Positions 16,073 through 25,463 of a DNA stretch of 64,000 nt are shown here, piece after piece (the stretch's first letter is position 1; every line of letters begins with the position of its first letter). The stretch lies in contig NZ_CP086322.1 of NCBI RefSeq assembly GCF_023277745.1, forward strand, positions 8,494,001-8,558,000. Reading direction: 5' to 3'. A model generated the notes under the pieces. The model saw nothing but the letters and a program-made list of their open reading frames with translations. It was not told the origin of the DNA and searched no databases. Made by a program: the position numbers and the translations under genes. Source of the DNA: Streptomyces halobius (GTDB lineage: Bacteria; Actinomycetota; Actinomycetes; Streptomycetales; Streptomycetaceae).

Positions 16073-16960
16073 ATGAACCGTGAACCGGCCATGCATCGTG
16101 ACCCCGCGATGGCTCGTGAAGCCGAGGCCCCGGCCAACGACCCGCAGCAGCCCCGGCAGACCGCAGGCCGCCACGGCCGACGGCGCGGCGCACACCGGGG
16201 GCGGAGGCCCCGTTGGGTGGTCGCGGCGGGCGGTGTGGCCGCGGTGACGGTCGTGTTGGGTGGCGGCTACGGCGTCACCCGGTCGCTCGCCGACGACACG
16301 TCCGATGCTCCGCGTGCGGCAGCCGAAGCGGCACGGCAGGCCGAAACGGGGTCCATACCGGGCGCACGTTCCGCCGTGCCTGACGCGAGCCCAACGCCGT
16401 CCAAGGCACCGGCCGTCAAACCCCACAGAAAGGTCTCCCGGGAGCAGACCGCCGCCGGCAGGTCGCCGAGTCCCCGTACGACCGCCAAGCCCAAGACCAC
16501 ATCTGACGACGAGACCGGACGCCCCCGCACCGCACCTCACAAGAGCACCCCGCCAGGCGGATCCGGCGGTGCCACCGGCCGTTTGGCGCGGCAAGTCGTC
16601 GAGATGGTCAATGCGGAGCGCGCGAAGAAGGACTGTTCCCCGCTCACCGTCAACGCCAAGCTCCAGGCCGCGGCGCAGGGACACTCCGACGACATGGCCG
16701 ACCGCGGCTACTACGGCCACACCACCCCCGAGGGCATCGGCCCCGGCGACCGGATCACGTCCGCCGGCTACCGCTGGAGTACGTACGGCGAAAACATCTT
16801 CAAGGGCCCCAAAGACGCGCAAACCGCCATGGCGGGCTGGATGAAGAGCCCTGGGCACCGTGACAACATCCTGAACTGCGCGTTCAAGGAAATAGGCGTC
16901 GGCATCAACCTTCGTTCGAACGGTCCGTGGTGGACCCAGAACTTCGGCGCGTCCTCCTGA
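16073..16960 (+). CDS. Membrane-anchored or secreted CAP/SCP domain protein
   Basis: The 295-residue protein has a basic cytoplasmic N-terminus, one membrane segment (about residues 48-68), a Pro/Thr/Ser-rich linker and a C-terminal CAP (SCP/PR-1) domain from about residue 172. CAP marks are EMVNAERAKKDCSPL, YYGHTTPEG, GENIFKG and HRDNILNCAF; the two His and Glu of the CAP cavity are present. ATG 16073 is 11 bases after GGAGAG; GTG 16061 is an alternative. The next gene carries a similar CAP domain, implying a duplication. Confidence 0.85.
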   Translation: MNREPAMHRDPAMAREAEAPANDPQQPRQTAGRHGRRRGAHRGRRPRWVVAAGGVAAVTVVLGGGYGVTRSLADDTSDAPRAAAEAARQAETGSIPGARSAVPDASPTPSKAPAVKPHRKVSREQTAAGRSPSPRTTAKPKTTSDDETGRPRTAPHKSTPPGGSGGATGRLARQVVEMVNAERAKKDCSPLTVNAKLQAAAQGHSDDMADRGYYGHTTPEGIGPGDRITSAGYRWSTYGENIFKGPKDAQTAMAGWMKSPGHRDNILNCAFKEIGVGINLRSNGPWWTQNFGASS

Positions 16961-16992
16961 AGCGCGGGACAACGGGACGAGAGCGGACAGAC

Positions 16993-18510
16993 GTGGGCAC
17001 AGGCGTAGGTGCGGAGCGGGAATGCGGAGCCGCGGTGGTCGCGGCGGCGAGGAACGGCGACGAACAGGCCCGGGAGCGGCTGATCGCGGAATATCTGCCC
17101 CTGGTCTACAACGTCGTGGGCCGGGCCCTCGACGGGCACGTGGACGTCGACGACGTGGTGCAGGAGACCATGCTGCGGATGCTGGACGGGCTCGGCGACC
17201 TGCGCGACCCGGCCGCATTCCGCTCCTGGCTGGTGGCCATCACGATGAATCAGGTCCGTCGGCGCTGGGCGGACCATGGCCGGTCCCGGGCCGTCGGGCT
17301 CGACCAGGCGCTCGATGTCGCGGACCCGGGCGCCGACTTCGTCGACACGACCATCTGGCGGCTGCGTCTGTCCGGTCAGCGCCGGGAGGCGGCCGAGGCC
17401 ACCCGCTGGCTCAACGCCGACGACCGGGAACTGCTGTCCCTGTGGTGGCTGGAGGCGGCGGGCGAGATCGCCCGGAGCGAACTGGCGGCCGCGCTCGACA
17501 TCACCCCGCGGCACGCGGCGGTCCGCGTCCAGCGTGTGAAGGAACAGCTGGAGACCGGACGGCTCGTGGTGCGGGCGCTGGCCGCCACGCCGCGCTGTCC
17601 CGGTCTGGAGACCCTCATCGGGCCGTGGGACGAGGTGCCGTCCGCGCTCTGGCGGAAGCGCATAGCCCGCCACATACGCAACTGCCGGACGTGTTCGCGG
17701 CACTCGTCCGACATGCTGCCCACCGAGGGACTGCTCGCGGGCCTCGGCCTGGTCCCGGTGCTGCAAGCTCCCGCTGCCCCGCACTCCTTGGGCGACATGG
17801 AGGAAACGGCCGCATCCAGCCCGGACCCCACCGACCCCGTCCAGCAGCTCGGCGCCGACGAGGCGATATCCCGTCCCCGGCGGCCCGGCGCCAGGGACGT
17901 CATCCTGGGGGGCACAGCTGCTCTGCTCGTCGCGGCCGCCGCCTTCGTCCTCCTGCCTTGGCTGACGCCGGACGAAGCCCCTGCCGCGCCGGACCCCACG
18001 GTGACCATGACACCCACCACCACACCGTCACCCCCTGCGCCATCTGCTTCCCCGGCCACCCCGCCACCCACCACCGCACCGCCGACGACGTCCCCGCCGC
18101 CCACCCGGACGGCTCCGGCTTCCCGGCCGCCCAGCCTCGAACAACAGGTGACCCGGCTGGTCAACGCGCAGCGGGAACGGAACGGTTGCCGCCCCGTGCA
18201 GGTCGACGCCAAGCTGCACACCGCCGCCCAACGGCACGCGGACGACATGGCCGCCCGCGACTACTACCAGCACGTCAGCCCGGACGGCGCCGGACCGGAC
18301 GCCCGGATCTCCGCTGCGGGCTACGCGTGGAGCCGGTGGGGCGAGAACCTGCACAAGGGCCCGACGACCGCCGCCCGCGTCATGGCCGACTGGATGAGCG
18401 ACGCCGCCCACCGCGACAACATCCTCGACTGCGCCTTCACCCACATCGGCGTCGGCGTCAACGCCGCCTCCGACGGCCCCTGGTGGATCCAGGACTTCGC
18501 CGCGCACTGA
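16993..18510 (+). CDS. ECF sigma factor fused to zinc motif, membrane helix and CAP domain
   Basis: The 505-residue product combines four parts. Residues about 15-95 are sigma region 2 (VDVDDVVQETMLRMLDGL, FRSWLVAITMNQVRRRW). Residues 135-190 are region 4 (ELAAALDITPRHAAVRVQRVKEQL). Residues 227-234 form H-x3-C-x2-C (HIRNCRTC), as in zinc anti-sigma domains. A membrane helix at about 303-322 and a Pro/Thr linker lead to an extracellular CAP domain at 384-505 (YYQHVSPDG, GENLHKG, HRDNILDCAF). I chose GTG 16993; the ribosome binding site is weak. It lies 32 bases after the CAP gene. Sensor, anti-sigma and sigma may thus be one polypeptide. Confidence 0.85.
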   Translation: MGTGVGAERECGAAVVAAARNGDEQARERLIAEYLPLVYNVVGRALDGHVDVDDVVQETMLRMLDGLGDLRDPAAFRSWLVAITMNQVRRRWADHGRSRAVGLDQALDVADPGADFVDTTIWRLRLSGQRREAAEATRWLNADDRELLSLWWLEAAGEIARSELAAALDITPRHAAVRVQRVKEQLETGRLVVRALAATPRCPGLETLIGPWDEVPSALWRKRIARHIRNCRTCSRHSSDMLPTEGLLAGLGLVPVLQAPAAPHSLGDMEETAASSPDPTDPVQQLGADEAISRPRRPGARDVILGGTAALLVAAAAFVLLPWLTPDEAPAAPDPTVTMTPTTTPSPPAPSASPATPPPTTAPPTTSPPPTRTAPASRPPSLEQQVTRLVNAQRERNGCRPVQVDAKLHTAAQRHADDMAARDYYQHVSPDGAGPDARISAAGYAWSRWGENLHKGPTTAARVMADWMSDAAHRDNILDCAFTHIGVGVNAASDGPWWIQDFAAH

Positions 18511-18622
18511 CGGGACGAGCACGACCGGAGGCAACGTGGAACGGGGTGGAACGGGGTGCTATCCCGCACGCCGGCGCTACCGTGTCCGTGCGGGTCGTCA
18601 CAAGAGCAGTGGCAGCTGTGAG

Positions 18623-18660
18623 AACCCTTAGGGGTTGCGGAGCGAAAACCCCTAAGGGTT
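18623..18660. terminator. Strong bidirectional hairpin terminator
   Basis: AACCCTTAGGGGTT (18623-18636) and AACCCCTAAGGGTT (18647-18660) are perfect 14-bp inverted copies around a 10-base loop. It lies between the convergent sigma-CAP gene and VOC gene, so it can stop transcription from both sides. Confidence 0.8.
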
Positions 18661-18688
18661 GCGAGCGCCCCTTGCAGACCACAACGCG
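18648..18688 (-). repeat. Dispersed 41-bp repeat, copy 2
   Basis: Read on the minus strand this differs from 786-826 at two of 41 positions. It includes the right arm of the hairpin at 18623-18660, which suggests that the repeat family is a mobile or widely copied terminator-like element. The stretch 18740-18840 after it is a low-complexity GACGACRCSGCC-type array and not a gene. Confidence 0.75.
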
Positions 18689-18839
18689 AGGGGTCAGGAC
18701 GGTGTTCCCGCCGAGCCCAAGCGATCGGCAAGACGAGCGAGCCGCAAGACACCGCCGACGACACCGCCAACGACGCGGCCAACGGCACCGGCGATGACAC
18801 GGTCGAGGACGCGGCCGACGGCACTGCCGACGACGCGGC

Positions 18840-19541
18840 CTACGTCCGCAACTCGGCGAGCCGTACCAGGGCATCGCCCGCCGACTCCCTGTCCTCCTCG
18901 GCGAGTTGGAGTTCGGCTGCCTGCGTCAGCAGCCGTGCGGCCAATGCTTCGTCGCCTTCCCGCTGGGCTATGTCCGCGCGCAGCACCAGCAGGCGCAGAT
19001 GCTGTGCCGGGGTGGGGCGTTCGTCCCGCAGTCGCAGTACGCGGTCGATGATCTTCGCGGCGCCCTGCAGGTCCTCCTTGGAGTCGACGAACAGATCGGC
19101 CATGTGCAGTGCCCGCGCGAAGGTTTCCTTCGGGGCCGGACGGTGGTGCAGGTCCTCGCTGATCTTCTGGCCGATGCGGATGCTGTTGCCGCCCGGGTCG
19201 GACACGAGGAACTGTCGTACTCCGTAAGACGTGTTCTTCAACGGTCCGATGCGCGGCAGTCCGCGGCTCGGGATCTTCCCGTACGCCTCCTTGAGCCCGT
19301 CCCGGAACGTCGCGTACAGCCCGTCGACGTCGTCCGTGAGGACGTAGCAGCCGGAGTAGGACTGGCTCGGGTCGTACTTCCTCATGCCCATGAACTGCAA
19401 CTCGATGGTGCCGCGCTGGACGACGGCATACGGGTAGGGGCTCTTCTGCAGGAGGGTCGTCTCGAAGCCCAGCGCGGTGTAGAACTCGACCACCGGCTGG
19501 ATCGCATGGCAGGGGAGGATGGGGATGGTTTTCTCGGTCAC
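18840..19541 (-). CDS. VOC/glyoxalase-fold protein with C-terminal helical repeats
   Basis: The 233-residue protein has a bleomycin-resistance/glyoxalase-like N-terminal half: TIPILPCHAIQPVVEFYTALGFE, IELQFMG, and FLVSDPGGNSIRIGQ near residue 115. The C-terminal half is a TPR-like helical part (ARALHMADLFVDSKEDLQGAAK, LRLLVLRADIAQREGD). The fold suggests metal-dependent chemistry or ligand binding, but the usual ligands are not obvious. GTG 19541 follows TAGACT by a few bases, compatible with a leaderless mRNA; a TTG at 19559 is the alternative. Confidence 0.75.
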   Translation of the reverse strand: MTEKTIPILPCHAIQPVVEFYTALGFETTLLQKSPYPYAVVQRGTIELQFMGMRKYDPSQSYSGCYVLTDDVDGLYATFRDGLKEAYGKIPSRGLPRIGPLKNTSYGVRQFLVSDPGGNSIRIGQKISEDLHHRPAPKETFARALHMADLFVDSKEDLQGAAKIIDRVLRLRDERPTPAQHLRLLVLRADIAQREGDEALAARLLTQAAELQLAEEDRESAGDALVRLAELRT

Positions 19542-19699
19542 ACCGAGGAGTCTAGTCAAAGTTGAGTAGTGGTGAGGGGTGTTCGGAGGGGAGGAGGGGG
19601 AGTGTTCGGGGTGGTTCCAGTGGTGTCCGGAAGGACGGACGTCCGGGCCGCCTCCGTCTGCGGCCCGGACGTCCGCTCACATCAGCCCGGAGCGTCCGC

Positions 19700-21940
19700 T
19701 CACATCAGATCTTCGATGGTGATGGGCAGTTTGCGGACGCGTCGTCCGGTGGCGTTGTGGACGGCGTTGGCGATGGCCGCGGCGGCGCCGACCTGGCCGA
19801 CCTCGCCGACGCCCTTGACGCCGAGCGGGTTGACGACCTTGTCCTCCACCTCGATGAGTTCGATCTCCACCTCGGGGGCGTCGGCGTTGACCGGTACGAG
19901 GTAGTCGCCGAGGCTGGACGCGACCCAGCGGCCACGGAGCGGGTCCATGGAGTTGGCTTCCAGGAGGGCCTGGCCCAGTCCCCAGAGCATTCCGCCCATG
20001 AGCTGGCTGCCGGCCGTCTTGCGGTTGAGGACCCGTCCGGGAGCGAAGGCGCCGACCATACGGCGGACCCGGGCGACCCCGAGGTCCGGGTCGACGGCCA
20101 CCTCCGCGAACTGAGCACCGAACGTCATCATCCCGTAGTTGCTGCTCTGCGGCGACGGCGACCAGGAGCCGACGGCTTCGACGTCCGGCAGGAAATTGCG
20201 GTGGAGCAGCTCGCCGTAGCCCTCCCCGGTCCCGGGGTCGTCACGCAGCATCATGCGGCCGTCCCGGACGATGACGCCGGCGGGATCGGCGCCGTGCAGC
20301 GGTGACTGGGTGTCCGCGATGGCCTGCGCCACGAGCTGGTCGCGCAGCTGGGTCGCCGCAGTGTGGACGGCCGCACTGATCATCCCCGCTCCCGAGGAGC
20401 CGACCGCCGCGGCGATGGTGGGCAGCATGCTGTCCCCGCCCTCGAAGCGGCAACGGTCGAGGGGGAGACCGAGGGCGTCGGCGGCCACCTGGGTCATCAC
20501 GGTGGTGACCCCGGTGCCGAAGTCGGGTGTCGCGGCCTGCACCACGGCGGTGCCGTCGGAGTACAGGCGGGCTCGGGCCCGTTGCGGGTTGCTCGGGCCG
20601 TAGACGGGGTAGCCCGCGGCGGCCATGCCGTGGCCGATGAGCCAGTTGCCGTCGCGCCAGGACCGGGGTTCGGGGTTGCGCCGATGCCAGCCGAAGCGTT
20701 CCGCGCCGCGCTGGTAGCACTCCTTGAGGCCGGTGCTGGACCAGGGGTTGCCGGTGTTGGGGTCGGTGTCCGAGTAGTTGCGCAGGCGCAGTTCGATCGG
20801 ATCGATGCCCAGTTCGTGGGCGAGGTCGTCCATGGTGCATTCGAGCGCGAACATGCCGGACGCCTCGCCCGGGGCCCGCATGAAGGTCGGCGTCATGGTG
20901 TTGGCACGGATGAGCCGGTAGACGCCTTCGTAGTTCGGGCAGGCGTAGAGCTGGGACGCGACGCCGAGGGAGGGCTCGGCCCAGTCGTCGAAGTGCGAGG
21001 TGGGCGAGAGCTTGTGGTGACGCAGCGCGACGAGGCGGCCCTCTTTGTCCGCGCCCAGGGCGATGCTCTGCTCCTGCTCCTCCCGGTGGCCGACCGAGGT
21101 GAACATCTGCTCCCGGGTGAGGGTCAGTTTGACGGGGCGTCCGACGTGGCGTGCGGCGAGCGCGGCCAGGGCGGGGTGCGCCCAGATCATGGCTTTGCAG
21201 CCGAAGCTGCCGCCGACGTAGTGGGAGATGACGCGCACCTTGGAGGGCGTCAGGCCGAGCAGTGCCGCGACGGTGAGCTGGGTGGCCGCGACCCCCTGGG
21301 TGGCGTCGTAGAGGGTGAGCTGGTCATCGTCCCAGGCCGCGGTGGTGGCCGACGGCTCGATGGGGTTGTGGCTGTTCGCGGCGTAGGCGAAGGTGGCGTC
21401 GATCCGCACGTCCGCCTTGGCGAGCCCGCCCTCGACATCGCCGCGCTCCGTCCGGCCGGGGACGAAGCCCGCGAAGATCGCCTCGGGCTCGTAGGCGTCG
21501 TCCCGGGCCTGGTCGAGAGTCGTGACCGAGGGCGTCTCCGCATAGTCGACGCGGATCAACGCCCCCGCGTGCTGGGCGCGTTCGAGGGTGTCGGCGACCA
21601 CGACGGCGACCGGCTGGCCCGCGTAGTGCACGACCGCGTCCTGGAACGGGAAGAAGGTCTGCCCCGGGGCGGGCATGCCCGCGAGCGAGGGAAGCAGCGG
21701 GGGCTGGGCGGCGGTCTTGGGCAGGTTCTCATGGGTGAGGATCGCGAGCACTCCGCCGGCCTGCAGCGCCTCGGTGGTGTCGATATGGGTGATCCGGCCG
21801 CTCGGCACGTGCGCGCCGACCAGGACGGCATAGGCCATGTTGGCGAAGAGCATGTCCGCCGAGTAGTGCGCGCCACCGGTGACCTTGTGGCGGCCGTCCA
21901 CCCGGTCGGTGGGCTGTCCGATCGCGAGGGCTGTGGTCAT
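19700..21940 (-). CDS. Aldehyde oxidoreductase molybdenum-binding subunit (PaoC-like)
   Basis: The 746-residue protein is the large subunit of a xanthine-oxidase-family enzyme. Marks include GHYSADMLF-like entry text at the start, GGSFGCKAMIWAH (about 274-286), FMRAPGEASGMFALE and the C-terminal GVKGVGEVGQVG carrying the catalytic Glu. Together with the two upstream subunits it resembles E. coli PaoABC and related broad aldehyde dehydrogenases that use molybdopterin cytosine dinucleotide. Its ATG overlaps the stop of the FAD subunit as ATGA, so translation is coupled. No XdhC-type chaperone gene is adjacent. Confidence 0.9.
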   Translation of the reverse strand: MTTALAIGQPTDRVDGRHKVTGGAHYSADMLFANMAYAVLVGAHVPSGRITHIDTTEALQAGGVLAILTHENLPKTAAQPPLLPSLAGMPAPGQTFFPFQDAVVHYAGQPVAVVVADTLERAQHAGALIRVDYAETPSVTTLDQARDDAYEPEAIFAGFVPGRTERGDVEGGLAKADVRIDATFAYAANSHNPIEPSATTAAWDDDQLTLYDATQGVAATQLTVAALLGLTPSKVRVISHYVGGSFGCKAMIWAHPALAALAARHVGRPVKLTLTREQMFTSVGHREEQEQSIALGADKEGRLVALRHHKLSPTSHFDDWAEPSLGVASQLYACPNYEGVYRLIRANTMTPTFMRAPGEASGMFALECTMDDLAHELGIDPIELRLRNYSDTDPNTGNPWSSTGLKECYQRGAERFGWHRRNPEPRSWRDGNWLIGHGMAAAGYPVYGPSNPQRARARLYSDGTAVVQAATPDFGTGVTTVMTQVAADALGLPLDRCRFEGGDSMLPTIAAAVGSSGAGMISAAVHTAATQLRDQLVAQAIADTQSPLHGADPAGVIVRDGRMMLRDDPGTGEGYGELLHRNFLPDVEAVGSWSPSPQSSNYGMMTFGAQFAEVAVDPDLGVARVRRMVGAFAPGRVLNRKTAGSQLMGGMLWGLGQALLEANSMDPLRGRWVASSLGDYLVPVNADAPEVEIELIEVEDKVVNPLGVKGVGEVGQVGAAAAIANAVHNATGRRVRKLPITIEDLM

Positions 21941-22932
21941 GACGGACTCCCCGTGCTGGTGAGCGTCTCCAGAGCGCGGACCATGGTCCGCTGGGCCAGC
22001 TCGGCCTTGAAGGCGTTGAGCGGCAGGGTGCGGGCAGTGGCGAGCTCCTCGCGGGCGGCGCGCTGGAAGGTCTCGGTGCCGACGGGGGCCCCGCGCAGCA
22101 GCTCCTCCGCGCGGCGGGCCCGCCACGGCTTGGTGGCCACTCCGCCCAGGGCGAGCCGTACGTCCATCATGACACCGTCCGTCACGGTCACCGCGGCGGC
22201 GACGGAGGCCAGCGCGAACTCATAGGATTCGCGGTCGCGGACCTTGGTGTACTCGGAGGTACGGGCCATGGGCAGGCCCGGCACCTCGATGCCGACCACC
22301 AGCTCGCCGTGCTCCAGCGGGTGCTCCAGGTGCGGGGTGTCGCCGGGCAGCAGAAAGAAGTCGTCGATCCCGTAGACCTGCCGGCCGCGGGGGCCCTCCG
22401 TATGGATGCGGGCGTCCAGGGCCATGAGCGGTACGGCGACGTCCGACGGATGGGTGGCGATGCAGTGATCGCTGACGCCGAGGACGGCGTGGCCGCGGTT
22501 GAAGCCGTCGAGGGCGCTGCATCCGCTGCCCGGGTCACGCTTGTTGCACGGTGACATGGCGTCACGGAAGTAGCCGCAGCGCACACGCTGCATGATGTTG
22601 CCGCCCATGCTGGCCATATGACGGAGCTGTGCGGAGGCGCCGAGTTCGACCGCCTGCGCGATCATGGGGTAACGCTCCCGCACGGCGGAGGCCTCGGCCA
22701 CGTCGCTCATACGGGCCAGTGCGCCGATGTAGAGGCCGCCGTCAGGACGGTCCTCGATCTGGGTCAGGGGCAGGTCGTTGATGTCCACGAGCCGGCGCGG
22801 CAGCAGCACGTTCTGCCGCAGCAGGTCGATCTCGGTGGTTCCCCCGGCGAGGAAGTCGCTGGTGGGGTCGGCGGAAACGGCGGTGACCGCGTCGGCGACG
22901 ACACTGGCGCGGGAGTAACTGATGGGCCGCAC
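21937..22932 (-). CDS. Aldehyde oxidoreductase FAD subunit with extra Cys loop (PaoB-like)
   Basis: The 331-residue protein is the FAD-binding medium subunit, with FLAGGTTEIDLLRQ near residue 26 and MASMGGNIMQRVRCGYF near 105. The loop CGYFRDAMSPCNKRDPGSGC supplies cysteines like those that hold an additional [4Fe-4S] cluster in E. coli PaoB. GTG 22932 has GGAG 8 bases upstream. It follows the iron-sulfur subunit after 23 bases and overlaps the molybdenum subunit by 4. Confidence 0.9.
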   Translation of the reverse strand: MRPISYSRASVVADAVTAVSADPTSDFLAGGTTEIDLLRQNVLLPRRLVDINDLPLTQIEDRPDGGLYIGALARMSDVAEASAVRERYPMIAQAVELGASAQLRHMASMGGNIMQRVRCGYFRDAMSPCNKRDPGSGCSALDGFNRGHAVLGVSDHCIATHPSDVAVPLMALDARIHTEGPRGRQVYGIDDFFLLPGDTPHLEHPLEHGELVVGIEVPGLPMARTSEYTKVRDRESYEFALASVAAAVTVTDGVMMDVRLALGGVATKPWRARRAEELLRGAPVGTETFQRAAREELATARTLPLNAFKAELAQRTMVRALETLTSTGSPS

Positions 22933-22955
22933 AGCAGGGCTCCTTCGGTCTGGTC

Positions 22956-23483
22956 TCAGGTCTGGTCGCGAACTGCGCGGATGGCGGCCCGGATATGGGG
23001 GTAGGCGGCGCAGCGACAGATGTTGCCGCTCATCCACTCCCGGATTTCGGCGTCGTCCGAGGCATGGCCCTCTTTGAGCAGACCCACCGCGGACATGATC
23101 TGGCCGGGAGTGCAGTAACCGCACTGGAAGGCGTCCTGCTCGATGAAGGCGCTCTGCATGGGGTGCAGCTCGTCGCCCTCGGCCAGTCCTTCGACCGTGG
23201 TCACCTCGTGGTCCTCGCAGGCGATCGCCAGGGTGAGACAGGCCAGCACCCGCCGCCCGTCGACCCACACCGTGCAGGCGCCGCAGGTCCCCTGGTCACA
23301 GCCCTTCTTCGCGCCCGTCATGTCCAGGCGTTCACGCAACGCGTCCAGGAGACTGACTCGCGGCTCGGCTTCGAACGTATGGTCGGCGCCATTGACCGAC
23401 AGGGTCATCTTCACCGGATCGGGGCCGCGCTCTCGAAGAACGGCGGCCGCGGGCGCCCGTGACGGTGTGTGTGGAGCGGACAC
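22956..23483 (-). CDS. Aldehyde oxidoreductase [2Fe-2S] subunit (PaoA-like)
   Basis: The 175-residue small subunit has a plant-ferredoxin-like cluster motif (CDQGTCGACTVWVDG plus a later Cys in VLACLTLA) and a second cluster motif (CGYCTPGQIM and NICRCAAY). I chose GTG 23483 because AGGAGG precedes it by 6 bases; ATG 23522 would add a 13-residue extension. Unlike E. coli PaoA no Tat signal is visible, so the enzyme is probably cytoplasmic. It is the first gene of the three-gene operon. Confidence 0.9.
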   Translation of the reverse strand: MSAPHTPSRAPAAAVLRERGPDPVKMTLSVNGADHTFEAEPRVSLLDALRERLDMTGAKKGCDQGTCGACTVWVDGRRVLACLTLAIACEDHEVTTVEGLAEGDELHPMQSAFIEQDAFQCGYCTPGQIMSAVGLLKEGHASDDAEIREWMSGNICRCAAYPHIRAAIRAVRDQT

Positions 23484-23718
23484 TGCTGACCTCCTCTGGC
23501 TGGAGATTTCATCCTGTTCCATCTGCCAGGGGTCCGCGACTTGACACGAGGTCACGCCTGGGCGGCGGTCCGGGGTGGGGTGGCGGGCTCCTGGGGCCGG
23601 GGCGACCCGAAGGCGTGAATCCATACGTCCGTTGCGACGCCTCGATGCCGTGGCGTGCATGGGGATGATCCTACGGTTGGGCTTTCCAGTGGCATATGTC
23701 CGCATAGAAACCCGAGCA

Positions 23719-25112
23719 GGAGATCTCCGGCGTCGCCAACACCACGACCTGGTACGACGACATCGCCGACGGCCCGGTCACGGCCGAGGTCACCATCGAT
23801 GGCGCCACCAAGACCGCGAGCCCCGGCGGGGACGTGGTCGCCCCGCCGCACTACACCCGGCGTGAAGACCGTCCGCGTCCTCTACGACCTGCTCTACGAC
23901 GTCTTCGTCACCGAGAAGACCCTGAAACTGGAGCCGACGGTCTCGTACCCGGACGACATCGAACCGATTCTCCGCCGGTTCTGCGATCTGCAGTGGGTCA
24001 ACCACGGCTTCGCCACCCAGGACCACATGCTGGCCCTCTGGGCCGAGGGCCACTTCACGCCCGGCCCGCCCCGCGAGGGGTACCGGGACGTGGACGAGGC
24101 GCCCATCACCGAACAGCCGGGCCTGCTGGACCGGGGCGCGCTGGAGAACTGCGCCGCCGACGCGTTCCACCCGGGGTGCGAGGTCACCTGGCCGATGCGG
24201 CACAAGACCATGTACGCCGAGCCGTTCCGCATCCTGCACCGCACCAAGGAGAACCCCGAACCCGAATACGGCGATGTGCTCACCCACGAAAGGGTGCACA
24301 GCAAGGACGGTCCCCTGTACGCGCAGGGGGCCGGGCGACCTCACCCGCTGGATGGCCGCCCCCTGGCAGTGCGACACGGCGAGCTGCCGCTCCGGCTACG
24401 AGGTACGGGCCAATCTCGGCCCCCGCTACAGCCCTTATCCGCCCACGTTCTGGCCCGCCCAGATGCCCAACCACGTACTCAAGATGGCGGACTTCACCAC
24501 CGTCAACAAAAAGCCGACCGGCGACGACAGCGCCAGGGAGAAGGCGTTCGAGAACCGGGCGGTATGGCTGCGGGGCTTGACGGGCGTCCAATCCAACGAC
24601 CAGCGCCGTCAGATGATCGCCGACCGCCCAGGAGTTCGTACCTGGAGGACCTCAAGAAGTACGAGAAAGAGCAGGTCTTCTACTCCCTGAAGTATCCGCA
24701 CCACGTCGAACTCCCGGAGCTGAAGAACGGCAAGGAGTTCGGGGTCATTCTGGAGCGGGGTCGTTGTCAAGGAGGACGAACGCGCGACTTCCAGAAGATG
24801 ACGACCACCGAGACCACGGTGTCGTGCAGGAAGGAAGACGTCCTCTCGTTCCGCAAGCTCGGTAGCATGCCCTATCCCGACTACCTCACCTGTCCGGTCT
24901 TCGGCGAAGGGGACGAGATCCACCTCGCCCACCAGCTCGCCGCCCGCCCCGACTGGGACGAGGCCGTCACCATCACCACCAAGCAGCCCGTCGACCCGGC
25001 GACGCTGAAGAAGGTCCCGGCCTTGGTCATCGAGGCGATCAAGGACCCGAACGGGGATATCACCGGCGCAGGAGCCGCGTCAGGTATCCGGCGCCCCGCC
25101 CGGCCGGCGTGA
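23719..25112 (+). pseudogene. LodA-family CTQ oxidase relic with several frameshifts
   Basis: Segments in different frames line up with LodA/GoxA amino acid oxidases. First comes GVANTTTWYDDIADGPVTAE (from 23732), then after a shift near 23860 PGVKTVRVLYDLLYD and WVNHGFATQDHMLALW. After a shift near 24330 come LTRWMAAPWQCDTASCRSGY and FWPAQMPNHVLK, which contain the Cys and Trp that form the cysteine tryptophylquinone. A further shift near 24640 leads to YLEDLKKYEKEQVFYSL. The N-terminus is also missing. LodA makes the semialdehyde of lysine. No LodB gene is present, so this is a dead gene. The last part (24830-25112) is not clearly LodA. Confidence 0.75.
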
Positions 25113-25463
25113 AGCCGCGTCGAAATCGCCGCCGTGCGATCAGCGAGCCGGGGCCGCGTCGGCGACTCGGCAAGGGTAGAAAGGCGGCGTGAACGATGAT
25201 CTGGGGCCCTCCGGCGGGCCTCGTGTGGATCCGATGGCGTCATCGGCCGTTGCGCTCCTGGCATGCATCGTGACCGGGGTGAATCCACGCCGTCCCACCC
25301 ACGTGACCTCTTCGCCGGCCGGCCGAGCTGCCGGCGCGCGGCGAGCCGGCGAGACCTCCGACGGCCCGGGAGACGTGGAGCAGTGCTGTGGGTGAGGGCC
25401 ACCGGACCTCGTGGGTTCGCCGCTTGGATTGCGGCGTCGACTGATCCCTATCAAGCTGCCGAT
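25113..25463. other. Gene-free region
   Basis: A short plus-strand frame beginning GTGAACGATGATC near 25189 is open for 68 codons, but its composition and content do not resemble a protein family. I see no convincing terminator or promoter. Confidence 0.35.

Noticed and set aside
18740..18840. Coding sequence in the GACGACRCSGCC array
   Set aside because: The pattern is a simple-sequence repeat and lies just after a terminator.
20363..22225. Plus-strand 620-codon frame
   Set aside because: It is antisense to the molybdenum subunit, which shows conserved cofactor motifs.
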